Part shown: piece after piece, positions 1-6,069 of the stretch
Layout of the letters: the number at the start of each line of letters is the position of its first letter
Position numbering within the stretch: the stretch's first letter is position 1
DNA from: Candidatus Parcubacteria bacterium
Lineage (GTDB): Bacteria; Patescibacteriota; Patescibacteriia; JAACEG01
Direction: 5' to 3'
Length of the DNA: 10,263 nt
Assembly (NCBI GenBank): GCA_023135505.1
Contig: JAGLTA010000116.1
Location: 1-10,263 of the forward strand
Notes under the pieces: model-generated
Database searches by the model: none
Seen by the model: only the letters and a program-made list of their open reading frames with translations
Told to the model about the DNA's origin: nothing
Program-made: the position numbers and the translations under genes

Positions 1-26
1 AAATAAATATTAAATTTTAATCTACA

Positions 27-589
27 TTAATTCTTAATCGCATCTTTTGGCGTAATAACTAATTCCTCAATCTCTCCATCTGCTCCGACAAAATCTGCGC
101 GAATTTTTTTATTATTTTCTTTTGCAAGATTTTTCATAAATTCTAATAAAACGGTCTTATTATTACATATAGTTAAATCTTTAACTTTTATACTATCGTC
201 ATCTAAATCTTCTGTATTATCTATACTTATTCCTTGCTCTCTTTCTAATTTTTTTCTTTTTATTCTTTCTAATTCTTCTAATTTATCTTCTGTGTTTTCC
301 GTAAGTTTTTTTCTTTTGGCATTGTTTGATATATTGCAGATATCAAATCGTCTTCAGTGCCACTGTCGCAATCAAATGATGAGCTTGCCCATTTTGGAAA
401 CCAGTCTTCAAATTCACTATAAGATAATTCTGTTGCTTGATTTCTTATTACATTAACTATTGATAGACCATCTGAAGCTGCCATTGTTAGACCGCCATCG
501 TTGGCAACCCAAGAATTGAATTCATTTTCTGCTGCATCGCAAGCAGAAAAAATCTTTCTTAACCTTTCTGGTATTTTTATATTTTCCAT
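27..589 (-). CDS. Hypothetical coiled-coil protein, two frames joined at a -1 slip site
   Basis: I do not recognise this family. The upstream frame starts at ATG 589 and stops at 278. The ATG at 622 is in frame but has no ribosome site, whereas AAGGGGG lies 5 bases before 589. A second open frame covers 351-27 and contains no ATG, GTG or TTG until a Met at 137, yet its residues look coding: a charged Lys/Glu helix (LEELERIKRKKLEREQ), an acidic linker, then a compact C-terminal part ending EELVITPKDAIKN. The frames meet at GAA AAA AAC; a -1 slip there gives a 187-residue product (95 + 92), against 103 residues without it. The N-terminal part (MENIKIPERLRKIF onward) is soluble with no signal peptide. 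It could be programmed frameshifting, transcriptional slippage on the A7 run, a recent frameshift mutation or an assembly error. I cannot choose from the sequence alone. Confidence 0.6.
305..311 (-). other. A AAA AAC slippery heptamer
   Basis: On the minus strand the codons GAA AAA AAC form the X XXY YYZ heptamer A AAA AAC, part of a run of seven A (306-312). Re-reading base 305 moves the ribosome to CTT ACG GAA and into the long start-less frame ending at 27. I see no stable hairpin or pseudoknot in the A-rich stretch just downstream, which weakens the case for efficient programmed frameshifting and leaves slippage or an indel open. Confidence 0.5.
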
Positions 590-594
590 TTCTC

Positions 595-601
595 CCCCCT
601 T
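595..601 (-). promoter_or_regulatory. Ribosome binding site that decides the start at 589
   Basis: The minus strand reads AAGGGGG with a 5-base spacer (GAGAA) before ATG 589. It can pair with the 16S tail over seven positions with one G-U wobble. The earlier in-frame ATG at 622 is preceded by AT-rich sequence without such a site, so 589 is preferred. Confidence 0.6.
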
Positions 602-632
602 ATCAATTCCTAATTTTTCCATAAACTTTTTG

Positions 633-638
633 ATTATA
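633..638 (-). promoter_or_regulatory. -10 box (TATAAT) before the frameshifted gene
   Basis: A perfect TATAAT lies on the minus strand. The -35 region is weak (TTAAAG at a 17-base spacing). Transcription would begin near 626, giving a leader of about 37 bases to the ATG at 589. This fits the ribosome site and makes the ATG at 622 nearly leaderless. Confidence 0.4.
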
Positions 639-699
639 TGTGAAATAAATAAAATCTTTAAAAAAATTATTATTTATTTACACATAACAAATTAAAATA

Positions 700-1119
700 T
701 TATATAAAAATTTTTATAATCAAAGTGACAATCGTTCCGAACAATATTCCTCCGACAACCTCTTTCGGCTTATGCCCTACTCTTATGTTAAGACGCGGAA
801 TAGTTATATCTATCTTTTCCGCTATCTTTTTAATAGCTTTTGAGTGCCGCGAAATCTCCTGCCTCGCGCCCAATGCGTCTCTTATTACCACTATCATAAA
901 AATCATCCAAATCGCGAAATAAGTTGAGTCAACCCCCTCCTTTAAAAAAATCAAGGTTCCGATAGACGAAACAAAAGCCGTATGCCCTGACGGCATTCCT
1001 CCATATTTTCCAAAAATATTAATTAGATTTAAATTGTGCTTAATTCCATCTGTTGCTAATTTTAATATTTGCGCCAAAACAACAACAACGATTGGAATTA
1101 TTATTGATTCATAATGCAT
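700..1119 (-). CDS. DUF212 / divergent PAP2-family membrane protein
   Basis: This is a 139-residue integral membrane protein of the DUF212 family (YuiD-like, 'acid phosphatase/vanadium-dependent haloperoxidase related'). Seen in the sequence: an N-terminal helix (residues 5-22), GGMPSGHTAFVSS at about 40-52, a hydrophobic helix before RDALGARQEISRHSKAI, and VGHKPKEVVGGILFGT near the C-terminus leading into the last helix. These match the family's GGMPSSH, DA-G-R and LGHTP-EV-GG signatures, and the length is typical. PAP2 enzymes hydrolyse lipid phosphates, but DUF212 proteins have no firmly known substrate, so activity is inferred. Its ATG lies 3 bases after the stop of the CAP-domain gene, so the two are probably co-transcribed. 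There is no clear terminator after it; the AT palindrome at its 3' end lacks a GC stem. Confidence 0.85.
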   Translation of the reverse strand: MHYESIIIPIVVVVLAQILKLATDGIKHNLNLINIFGKYGGMPSGHTAFVSSIGTLIFLKEGVDSTYFAIWMIFMIVVIRDALGARQEISRHSKAIKKIAEKIDITIPRLNIRVGHKPKEVVGGILFGTIVTLIIKIFI

Positions 1120-1122
1120 AAA

Positions 1123-2070
1123 TTATGCTTTAATATGATGATGAATTTGCGTATTATGATTAACTGGAACCTGCCTGCTAATCGGGCAAGTATAATTAAT
1201 TTTACGGATATATTTTATAGAAATAATTAAAACAGCCATAGAAATTAAGCAAAATAATATGTTCCGATTTGCAAAATCTGCTTTTGCAGTTTGTAACTGC
1301 GCGTATTCGCCGGCTATCTTCGGATACTGAATATCGCTGTTAATTCGCGCTGTTTTGTATGGCGCGCGATTTTCAACAACTGCTAAAACTATTTTGTCAA
1401 TCCTATTATTCTCGTTTTTAAAATAAAGCAAATTAACATTTTTATAATTCAGGCAATTAGGCAAAACCGCTACTTCCTCTTCGCTGTCTTTTTCTATTAT
1501 ATCATTAAAATTAAAAACTGTTAATTGCGAGGCGCTTTCTTTTAGCCGACCGAACATTTGAACTGTAATAATAGTCGGCTGATTCTTAAATATTGTATCT
1601 TTTGACACGATCGCTATATCCGTATAATCTGAACTTAAAATATTTTTTCTATGGCTTTCGCTATTCATCCATGCATCAACAACGGCTTCGGCTGTAATAA
1701 AATCCATAGCTAAATTTTCCCCTGCGTAAAGATAATTATATCCAGCGTCTTTTATCCACTCAATAAAAGTTTTTCCGCTTGGCGATGTATGCGCGAAATA
1801 TTCATTTTCCGCTAAATGCTCCGCTTTCTCATTGGCTGCCTTTTTTAAAGCAAAATCTGTCTTTAATGGCTTTAAGCCGTTTTTTATTCTCTTGTCGTTA
1901 GTTAATCGGATTAAATTCTCTGGTGTTATATCTGAGGCAAATATATTTTTAGGCAATAAAAAAATCCCTGCAACTATTGTTGGGATTATAATAATAACTA
2001 AAAATGCGCAAAAATGCCTGTTATTTTGTTTCGTCTCCCTGCTACAAGAAGACAAATTTTTATTTTTCAT
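1123..2070 (-). CDS. CAP-domain (SCP/PR-1, YkwD-like) membrane-anchored protein
   Basis: The protein has 315 residues. A basic N-terminus is followed by a hydrophobic helix (about 20-45). A CAP domain fills about 50-175: HTSPSG at 94-99, GEN at 117-119 and SESHRKNIL at 137-145. H94, E118, E138 and H140 correspond to the usual CAP cavity residues. A linker domain (180-265) precedes a second hydrophobic helix (about 270-287) and a short tail with a HNTQIHHH cluster. The CAP domain would therefore sit outside the cell, tethered at both ends. Bacterial YkwD-type proteins are widespread, but their biochemical role is poorly known, so no activity is assigned. The DUF212 gene follows after 3 bases. 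The only strong promoter upstream (2292-2320) lies beyond a 159-bp inverted repeat, implying a leader of about 215 bases. There is no strong ribosome site before the ATG. Confidence 0.88.
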   Translation of the reverse strand: MKNKNLSSCSRETKQNNRHFCAFLVIIIIPTIVAGIFLLPKNIFASDITPENLIRLTNDKRIKNGLKPLKTDFALKKAANEKAEHLAENEYFAHTSPSGKTFIEWIKDAGYNYLYAGENLAMDFITAEAVVDAWMNSESHRKNILSSDYTDIAIVSKDTIFKNQPTIITVQMFGRLKESASQLTVFNFNDIIEKDSEEEVAVLPNCLNYKNVNLLYFKNENNRIDKIVLAVVENRAPYKTARINSDIQYPKIAGEYAQLQTAKADFANRNILFCLISMAVLIISIKYIRKINYTCPISRQVPVNHNTQIHHHIKA

Positions 2071-2125
2071 TTTTTTGTTTTATCTCACTTAACAATAAGA
2101 TAAATTTTTATTTTTTTACTATTAT

Positions 2126-2284
2126 AGGTCTACTGCGTAATTATTTTCTACTGCAATTTCAATATTTTGGTCAAATTTTCCAAAAATTTTAACGCCTATA
2201 TGCCTATATAAACTTATAAAATTTTTGAAAAATTTGCCTCAAAATCTGAAAATTTCGTTACGAAACTAATTACGCAGCAAACCT
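2126..2284. repeat. 159-bp imperfect inverted repeat (MITE-like or structured RNA)
   Basis: The left arm (2126-2190) begins AGGTCTACTGCGTAATTA; the complement of the right arm (2284-2218) begins AGGTTTGCTGCGTAATTA. The match continues through TTTC, an AATTTTC region and CAAATTTT-CAAAAATTTT, with roughly three quarters of positions paired over about 65 bases. The 27-base loop (2191-2217) carries a tandem GCCTATAT duplication. Such a structure fits a miniature inverted-repeat element, or a long hairpin RNA or leader. No transposase is present and I could not define a clean target-site duplication, because both flanks are AT repeats. Confidence 0.7.
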
Positions 2285-2291
2285 AATATAT

Positions 2292-2320
2292 ATTATAGCA
2301 TAAAATCGGTTTCGTGTCAA
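2292..2320 (-). promoter_or_regulatory. Consensus sigma70-type promoter (TTGACA-N17-TATAAT, extended -10)
   Basis: On the minus strand TTGACA (2315-2320) and TATAAT (2292-2297) are both perfect and 17 bases apart, with TGC directly before the -10 (extended -10). This is the best promoter in the window. The -35 overlaps the stop codon of the YbaK gene. The start point would be near 2285, so the transcript begins at the edge of the inverted repeat and runs through all of it before the CAP gene at 2070. Confidence 0.75.
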
Positions 2321-2904
2321 TGCTTATTTTTTCTTTTTTTTGCTGATTTTTTATTAACTGAAATTTTCTTTTTCACGTCCGCCTTTTTAGCGGTTGTCTT
2401 CTTTTTTGCTTTTGGCTTATTTACTTTTATTTTCTTAAACTTATGCTTTTTTGAAAAAGTTGTTATCGCTTCGGCTCCCTGCTCTAATAAATCATTGACT
2501 TTTAATTTAACGGATTCCGTGTGGCTGCCTCCTGAAACTATGACAATTCTGTTTTTCAGCAATGTCTTGTCAAGATAGACGGGGATTTTATGAAAAGCCA
2601 CAAAAGGGATCAGGGTTCCAGGATTTACTTTAAAAATTTTCTTGATGTCAATCTCTTTTACAATTTTTGCCTTTTTAACTTTTAATAATCTCTCCAGCTT
2701 TTCAAAATCTACTTTTCGGTCTGCCGGAATAACCAATAAAAAATATTTCCGATCGGCTTTAACGGCTAATGTTTTAGCAATTTCGCTTAATTTTTTTCCC
2801 AAAGTCTGAGCAGCGTCAAAAGCCGTATAAACGGTTTTGTGCTCTAAGATTTCATAATTGACATTATGTTTTTCTAAAAAATTTGTAATTCTTTTTGGCA
2901 GCAT
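2317..2904 (-). CDS. YbaK/EbsC-type aminoacyl-tRNA deacylase with lysine-rich tail
   Basis: Residues 1-145 form a YbaK/prolyl-tRNA editing domain: EILEHKTVYTAFDAA (18-32), AKTLAVK (43-49, with K44 at the position of the conserved catalytic-region lysine), NPGTLIPF (94-101) and VSGGSHTESVKL (123-134). Free-standing members hydrolyse mischarged tRNAs such as Cys-tRNAPro or Ala-tRNAPro; which substrate applies here cannot be read from sequence. Residues 152-195 are a tail rich in Lys with Ala and Val, lacking hydrophobic structure, which resembles histone-H1-like nucleic-acid binding extensions. The usual family length is about 150-165, so the tail is an addition. It probably adds RNA affinity (inference). 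It stands alone: AT-rich DNA upstream, and a new promoter overlapping its TGA stop downstream. No good ribosome site is visible. Confidence 0.85.
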   Translation of the reverse strand: MLPKRITNFLEKHNVNYEILEHKTVYTAFDAAQTLGKKLSEIAKTLAVKADRKYFLLVIPADRKVDFEKLERLLKVKKAKIVKEIDIKKIFKVNPGTLIPFVAFHKIPVYLDKTLLKNRIVIVSGGSHTESVKLKVNDLLEQGAEAITTFSKKHKFKKIKVNKPKAKKKTTAKKADVKKKISVNKKSAKKRKNKH

Positions 2905-2978
2905 AAAATAATATTAACATTTTAACACAGTAACATTAAAACATTTTTATTTAAAAAATTAAAATTAAAAATTCAATC

Positions 2979-3020
2979 ATTGAAAATTCATTAAAAATTG
3001 AAAATTGATAATTGAAAATT
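2979..3020. repeat. Three copies of ATTGAAAATT in AT-rich spacer
   Basis: Perfect ATTGAAAATT copies lie at 2979, 2997 and 3011 (steps of 18 and 14 bases), with related AAAATT words on both sides from about 2950 to 3027. This is low-complexity intergenic DNA upstream of the YbaK gene. It may be a polymerase-slippage repeat or a binding array; nothing decides between them. Confidence 0.5.
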
Positions 3021-3061
3021 AAAATTCGTTTTTAAAAACAAACAATAATATTTAAAAAAAA

Positions 3062-3376
3062 CTATCTTTTTATATTTTCCTCTGCACTTTCTATTTCCTC
3101 CATCGCTTCAATTTCCATCTCTATTCCGCCCCAATATTCTGCGATCCAATTATAAACCAAACCGCTTATTAAGCCACCGACAAACCCAGCAATCGCTCCG
3201 AAAATAGGAAAAAATATCGGAAAAATCATTTGCGCTAATGTCCAATATCCGCCGAATCCGTCAAAAATTCCAGTTGCCAGCATTACAATAGCTGGGATTA
3301 AACAGGTCGCGCCGTAAAAAATAGCCATCATTCTTGCCAAAGACAAAATTTTTACTTTTTTAATTTGGTAAAGCAT
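3062..3376 (-). CDS. Small membrane protein, DUF3566-like
   Basis: This 104-residue protein has two hydrophobic helices (about 15-37 and 46-77) and an acidic C-terminal tail (EAMEEIESAEE). The opening YQIKKVKILSLARMMAIFYG and the end of the second helix (GLVYNWIAEYWGGIEMEIE) resemble the DUF3566 pattern, where a helix ends in YN and is followed by a GG-I/L-E strand. That assignment is by eye and moderate. It has no catalytic motif. Its start lies 3 bases after the stop of the exported protein at 3380, so the two are probably made together and may form a membrane pair. An AT-rich spacer without a clear terminator follows. Confidence 0.7.
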   Translation of the reverse strand: MLYQIKKVKILSLARMMAIFYGATCLIPAIVMLATGIFDGFGGYWTLAQMIFPIFFPIFGAIAGFVGGLISGLVYNWIAEYWGGIEMEIEAMEEIESAEENIKR

Positions 3377-3379
3377 AAA

Positions 3380-4078
3380 TTAAATTTTAGATAATATTAA
3401 AAAACAGATAATCACAATTATTGAAATAATAACCGCGAATAAAATAACGGTAAAAAATATAAACTTCTTGTTGTCTTCGTCCGCTGTTATCGGAGCGTCT
3501 TCGCTGTCTAAGACAACGCTTTGAATTCTTGCGCTGGCGCCGCTGCCTGCTAAAATCAGAGTATCTTTTATGCCTTGGCTGAAATAAAAATCCAAATCAA
3601 TACTTATTTCCCCGCTCTTGCTGATATTCTGCCTTGTTAATTCCCTGTCATATAAATATCCGTATTTTTGAGATTTTCCATAAATTATAATTTCAGCGAT
3701 TCCGTCTCTATTTTCTTGAAAACTTTCAACTTGAATTTTTAAAACAGAATTTTTAGGCACAATTCCGGGAATAAAAAATATTCCATTCTGGCGGCTAGAA
3801 CTTATATGCGCTTCTGGCGTTTTTAAATAAACAGACTGGCTGTTATTAGATTCTAAAATATAATTAACATTGCGAACCCCTTTAATGCAGCGATAACCTG
3901 ATAACGGATTTATTCCATATTCTTCTGTTTTAAATTCTAATTCATCGCATAATTCTATTCTGTCGAAAGGAGTATCTCCCTCGTGATAATAATCCGGCGC
4001 TATCATCTGCAAAGGCGCGGCAAAAATCGGCATAGCGAACAATGATAAAATAAAAATTGTAAGAATTCTTTTAAGCAT
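3380..4078 (-). CDS. Exported, C-terminally membrane-anchored protein of unknown function
   Basis: I do not recognise a family. The 232 residues start with a signal peptide (MLKRILTIFILSLFAMPIFA, likely cut after residue 20) and end in one hydrophobic helix (about 206-229) with almost no cytoplasmic tail. The outside part (21-200) is mostly beta-like, with alternating hydrophobic residues. It has two cysteines (C44 and C64) close enough for a disulfide, and an acidic stretch (DSEDAPITADED) just before the anchor. This layout suits a surface beta-sandwich domain, perhaps carbohydrate- or protein-binding (inference only). It leads the two-gene unit with the DUF3566-like protein. Upstream lies a palindromic repeat element (4111-4276), and no convincing promoter was found between the repeat and the ATG. 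Confidence 0.75.
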   Translation of the reverse strand: MLKRILTIFILSLFAMPIFAAPLQMIAPDYYHEGDTPFDRIELCDELEFKTEEYGINPLSGYRCIKGVRNVNYILESNNSQSVYLKTPEAHISSSRQNGIFFIPGIVPKNSVLKIQVESFQENRDGIAEIIIYGKSQKYGYLYDRELTRQNISKSGEISIDLDFYFSQGIKDTLILAGSGASARIQSVVLDSEDAPITADEDNKKFIFFTVILFAVIISIIVIICFLILSKI

Positions 4079-4110
4079 AGTAATTTTAAATTACAAAATG
4101 TATAAATTCC

Positions 4111-4276
4111 CGTGTCTTTGCGAGGAGCTGAACGAGTGAAACGAGTAAGATGCGACGAAGCAATCCCATTACTAAGCGAATAAATCTCTACTTTGCATAG
4201 TTTGTGCGGATATTAACGAGATTGCTTCGTCATTTCGTTCCGCTGCCGCTCCACTTCATTCCTCACAAAGACAGAG
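4111..4276. repeat. Palindromic dispersed repeat (TGTCTTTGCGAGGA / GACGAAGCAATC type)
   Basis: Outer arms TGTCTTTGCGAGGA (4113-4126) and TCCTCACAAAGACA (4260-4273) pair with one mismatch. Inner arms GACGAAGCAATC (4154-4165) and GATTGCTTCGTC (4220-4231) pair perfectly. Between them are looser GAACGAG/TTCGTTC stretches and a unique centre of about 54 bases. The GC content is above the surroundings. Its wording resembles the known 'GTCATTGCGAGGAGCGAAGCGACGAAGCAATC' palindromic repeats seen in many unrelated bacterial genomes, presumed non-autonomous mobile elements. It ends 3 bases before the stop of the next gene. Confidence 0.8.
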
Positions 4277-4279
4277 TTT

Positions 4280-4870
4280 TTAAACCTGCTCTTCGTGTTC
4301 GCTGAATTTTTTTTGCAGGAATATTACCAGCGGCGTGATTATTACCACTAATAAGCCGAGAATAATATAGATCGCGGCATTCTCATATTGGTCAATAATA
4401 TATCTTCCTAATTCGCCAAGCAGGTGAAACAGCATCCAAAACGCGAAAACCACATAAGCCCACATCGCGACTTTTAGATGCGCTTTTTCGCCCTTAATGT
4501 TAACTATATAATAGAACAGAATCATCAACAAAAAAATCGGGATGATAAAAGCGGAGTGGATTAAAATCTTGTAAGTTATGTAGCGGCTCTTGTCCTCGGT
4601 CGCGTAATATATCTGAGTTTTAGAAACGCCGGAACTTTCATAAGAATACATTAATCTGTTTGACTCTTGATAATCCATTCTTTCGCCGGTATATTTAATC
4701 GCCGGGTTGGCGATGCGGTTTAAGTCAAAAATAATTCTTTCTCCTAAAAGAATAACAACAAAAGCCAAAACGATTGTTAAAATTACACTCACGGCTGATA
4801 TTTTTTTTCTGCGCCTTGGCGCTGGCGCAGCATTTCGCGGAGCAGTCCGCGCTAAAATGTCTTCTGGCAT
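4280..4870 (-). CDS. Four-helix membrane protein of unknown function
   Basis: No family is recognised. The 196 residues begin with a Pro/Ala/Arg-rich basic segment (residues 8-23, APRNAAPAPRRRKK), which by the positive-inside rule is cytoplasmic. Four hydrophobic helices follow, at about 25-43, 104-124, 134-152 and 165-185, ending in a charged tail (KKFSEHEEQV). The loop between helices 1 and 2 (44-103) is soluble, with many Tyr and Ser, and would lie outside. No enzyme motif is visible. It follows the DUF2330 gene by 58 bases, with a possible -10 box in between, so it may be co-transcribed or separately driven. Its 3' end touches a palindromic repeat that could have landed in the old intergenic space. 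Confidence 0.75.
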   Translation of the reverse strand: MPEDILARTAPRNAAPAPRRRKKISAVSVILTIVLAFVVILLGERIIFDLNRIANPAIKYTGERMDYQESNRLMYSYESSGVSKTQIYYATEDKSRYITYKILIHSAFIIPIFLLMILFYYIVNIKGEKAHLKVAMWAYVVFAFWMLFHLLGELGRYIIDQYENAAIYIILGLLVVIITPLVIFLQKKFSEHEEQV

Positions 4871-4907
4871 AAATTTTGCGGTTAATAGCTATTTGTTAGA
4901 TAAGTCT

Positions 4908-4913
4908 ATTATA
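4908..4913 (-). promoter_or_regulatory. Possible -10 box (TATAAT) before the four-helix membrane gene
   Basis: A perfect TATAAT lies 38 bases before the ATG at 4870. The -35 region has no good match and there is no TG extension. It could serve as a secondary promoter inside the DUF2330 transcription unit. In DNA this AT-rich a chance match is possible. Confidence 0.3.
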
Positions 4914-4928
4914 CAAAACAAACAACCA

Positions 4929-5972
4929 CTAATCTTTTTTATAAAATTGATAAATTAAAATTGGAAACAGAATAATTAAAAATAGAATTGATAAAGTGAT
5001 TATAACATAAAAAAAAGTTTTTGACTTCTGCGTGTCAACGATTACATCTGAATTTTTTTTCGCGTCCCTGAAAAACAGGTCGCTGTCCATCTCGCTGTAT
5101 TTCATATAGCGAGACAATTTTGTTAAATAATATCTGTCTTCTTTCACTTTAATCCACGGCTCGCCATTATCGTTAAACGCTAAATCCTCAATTACTTTTT
5201 TATCTGTCCATGCTGCGTATCTTGTTTGAAATCCGGGCAGAATCTGCTCTTTGTCTTTTGTAAAAATATAAAGTTCAATTCCGACTTGCGGCGGTTTTTG
5301 ATAATTTATTTTTTGCGTCGGCTCTTCTATCACTGATGAGATTTTCAATGGATAAACTGGTCGATTTGTTAAAAACTTAAACTGCAAAGGGATTAAACTT
5401 CCGCTCCACATATCCTGCTGTAAATTATTTACAGCAGCATCTTTCGTGATTTTTACGGCTGTAAAAAACCACTTGTTTTGAATATAACTGTCTAAAACAT
5501 AAGAATGCTGTTTTGGAAAATGATAGCCGTTTTTATTAAGCCAATTAACTAAAGCATCTTTATCGTCTGCGGCTAAAACTGCGATGTCGTAATATTCTAT
5601 CTTTTTCTCTTCCAAGACATGCACCATCCCAACTTCATTTGCAACTCCAAATAATCCACCGTCTAAGCTTTTAATACTTTGAGGTGTTGGAATTTCCGTT
5701 AATTCTCGTAAAGCCGTAAAAATTTCTTTTGACGCTTTTTCAACTTCTGGGCGCGAAGGAGTCGGCACAATCCAGCCGAAATCATCAGCGTCGCCTTTAA
5801 AAGATGTTGATAAAATTAAAGTTTCCATTCCGTCTTCAAAAAAAATAACCGCTTTTTGATCAGTCTCAAAAATATAGCGGTTAGGCGGCGCAATCATCAT
5901 CCCGTCAGCGAAAATAACTGATGGAACTAAAAACGCGAAAACATTAAACAAGATAAAAAACTTTTTAAGCAT
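4929..5972 (-). CDS. DUF2330 protein, exported and membrane-anchored
   Basis: I chose ATG 5972 (MLKKFFILF); a TTG three codons upstream (5981) is possible but gives a less typical signal peptide. The product has 347 residues: a signal peptide (1-22, cut before DGMMIAPP), a DUF2330 domain, and a C-terminal hydrophobic helix (about 318-340) with a basic end (YQFYKKD). DUF2330 marks are the start of the mature protein (DGMMIAPPN), the DGMETLILSTSFKGDADDFGWIVPTPSRPEVEKAS region (written in part: DGMETLIL, DDFGWIVPTPSRPEVE, about 47-78), and later beta-rich stretches. The family is found in exported proteins with no known biochemical role. The main body would be outside the cell, anchored at the C-terminus. 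An extended -10 promoter lies 30 bases upstream, and a four-helix membrane protein follows. Confidence 0.85.
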   Translation of the reverse strand: MLKKFFILFNVFAFLVPSVIFADGMMIAPPNRYIFETDQKAVIFFEDGMETLILSTSFKGDADDFGWIVPTPSRPEVEKASKEIFTALRELTEIPTPQSIKSLDGGLFGVANEVGMVHVLEEKKIEYYDIAVLAADDKDALVNWLNKNGYHFPKQHSYVLDSYIQNKWFFTAVKITKDAAVNNLQQDMWSGSLIPLQFKFLTNRPVYPLKISSVIEEPTQKINYQKPPQVGIELYIFTKDKEQILPGFQTRYAAWTDKKVIEDLAFNDNGEPWIKVKEDRYYLTKLSRYMKYSEMDSDLFFRDAKKNSDVIVDTQKSKTFFYVIITLSILFLIILFPILIYQFYKKD

Positions 5973-6001
5973 AAAATTCAATAATTATTTTTAATAAATT
6001 T

Positions 6002-6007
6002 ATTATA
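6002..6007 (-). promoter_or_regulatory. Extended -10 promoter for the DUF2330 gene
   Basis: The minus strand reads TATGCTATAAT: a perfect -10 with the TGn extension. The -35 area is a poor T-rich match, as is usual when an extended -10 is present. Its upstream part overlaps the U tract of the terminator of the preceding gene. The start would be near 5995, giving a leader of about 23 bases. Confidence 0.6.
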
Positions 6008-6012
6008 GCATA

Positions 6013-6052
6013 AAAAAAGAAAAAAGAAAACCGCCTTTGTTGCCAAAGGCGG
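6013..6052 (-). terminator. Rho-independent terminator after the CDP-alcohol phosphatidyltransferase
   Basis: CCGCCTTTG (6031-6039) and CAAAGGCGG (6044-6052) form a perfect 9-bp stem with a 4-base loop. On the minus strand the stem is followed by TTTTCTTTTTTCTTTTTTT (6030-6012). The plus-strand side lacks a T run, so it works for the minus-strand gene ending at 6070. Confidence 0.9.
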
Positions 6053-6069
6053 CGTTGTATTATTGGTGG

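Noticed and set aside
501..695. Plus-strand open frame of 64 codons
   Set aside because: It lies opposite the frameshifted minus-strand gene and its promoter, and has no ribosome site or family signature. The same holds for the other plus-strand frames opposite the DUF212, CAP, phosphatidyltransferase, NuoF-like, GT2 and cysteine-rich genes.
701..720. Perfect AT palindrome (ATTATAAAAATTTTTATAAT core)
   Set aside because: It lies inside the coding end of the DUF212 gene (IIKIFI) and has no GC pairs, so it is not a credible terminator.
1123..2070. CAP protein as an allergen- or toxin-like virulence factor
   Set aside because: CAP domains are common in free-living bacteria and nothing in the context supports a toxic role.
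2317..2319. TGA codon as possible glycine (recoded CPR code)
   Set aside because: It ends the YbaK gene right after its Lys tail, and no other gene needs an in-frame TGA read through, so TGA is a normal stop.
2979..3020. ATTGAAAATT copies as a CRISPR-like array
   Set aside because: Units are only 10 bases, spacing is irregular (18 and 14) and the spacers are themselves AT repeats.
5973..5981. TTG start giving three extra residues to the DUF2330 protein
   Set aside because: The ATG at 5972 gives a standard signal peptide (MLKK...), like that of the other exported protein; no ribosome site favours the TTG.
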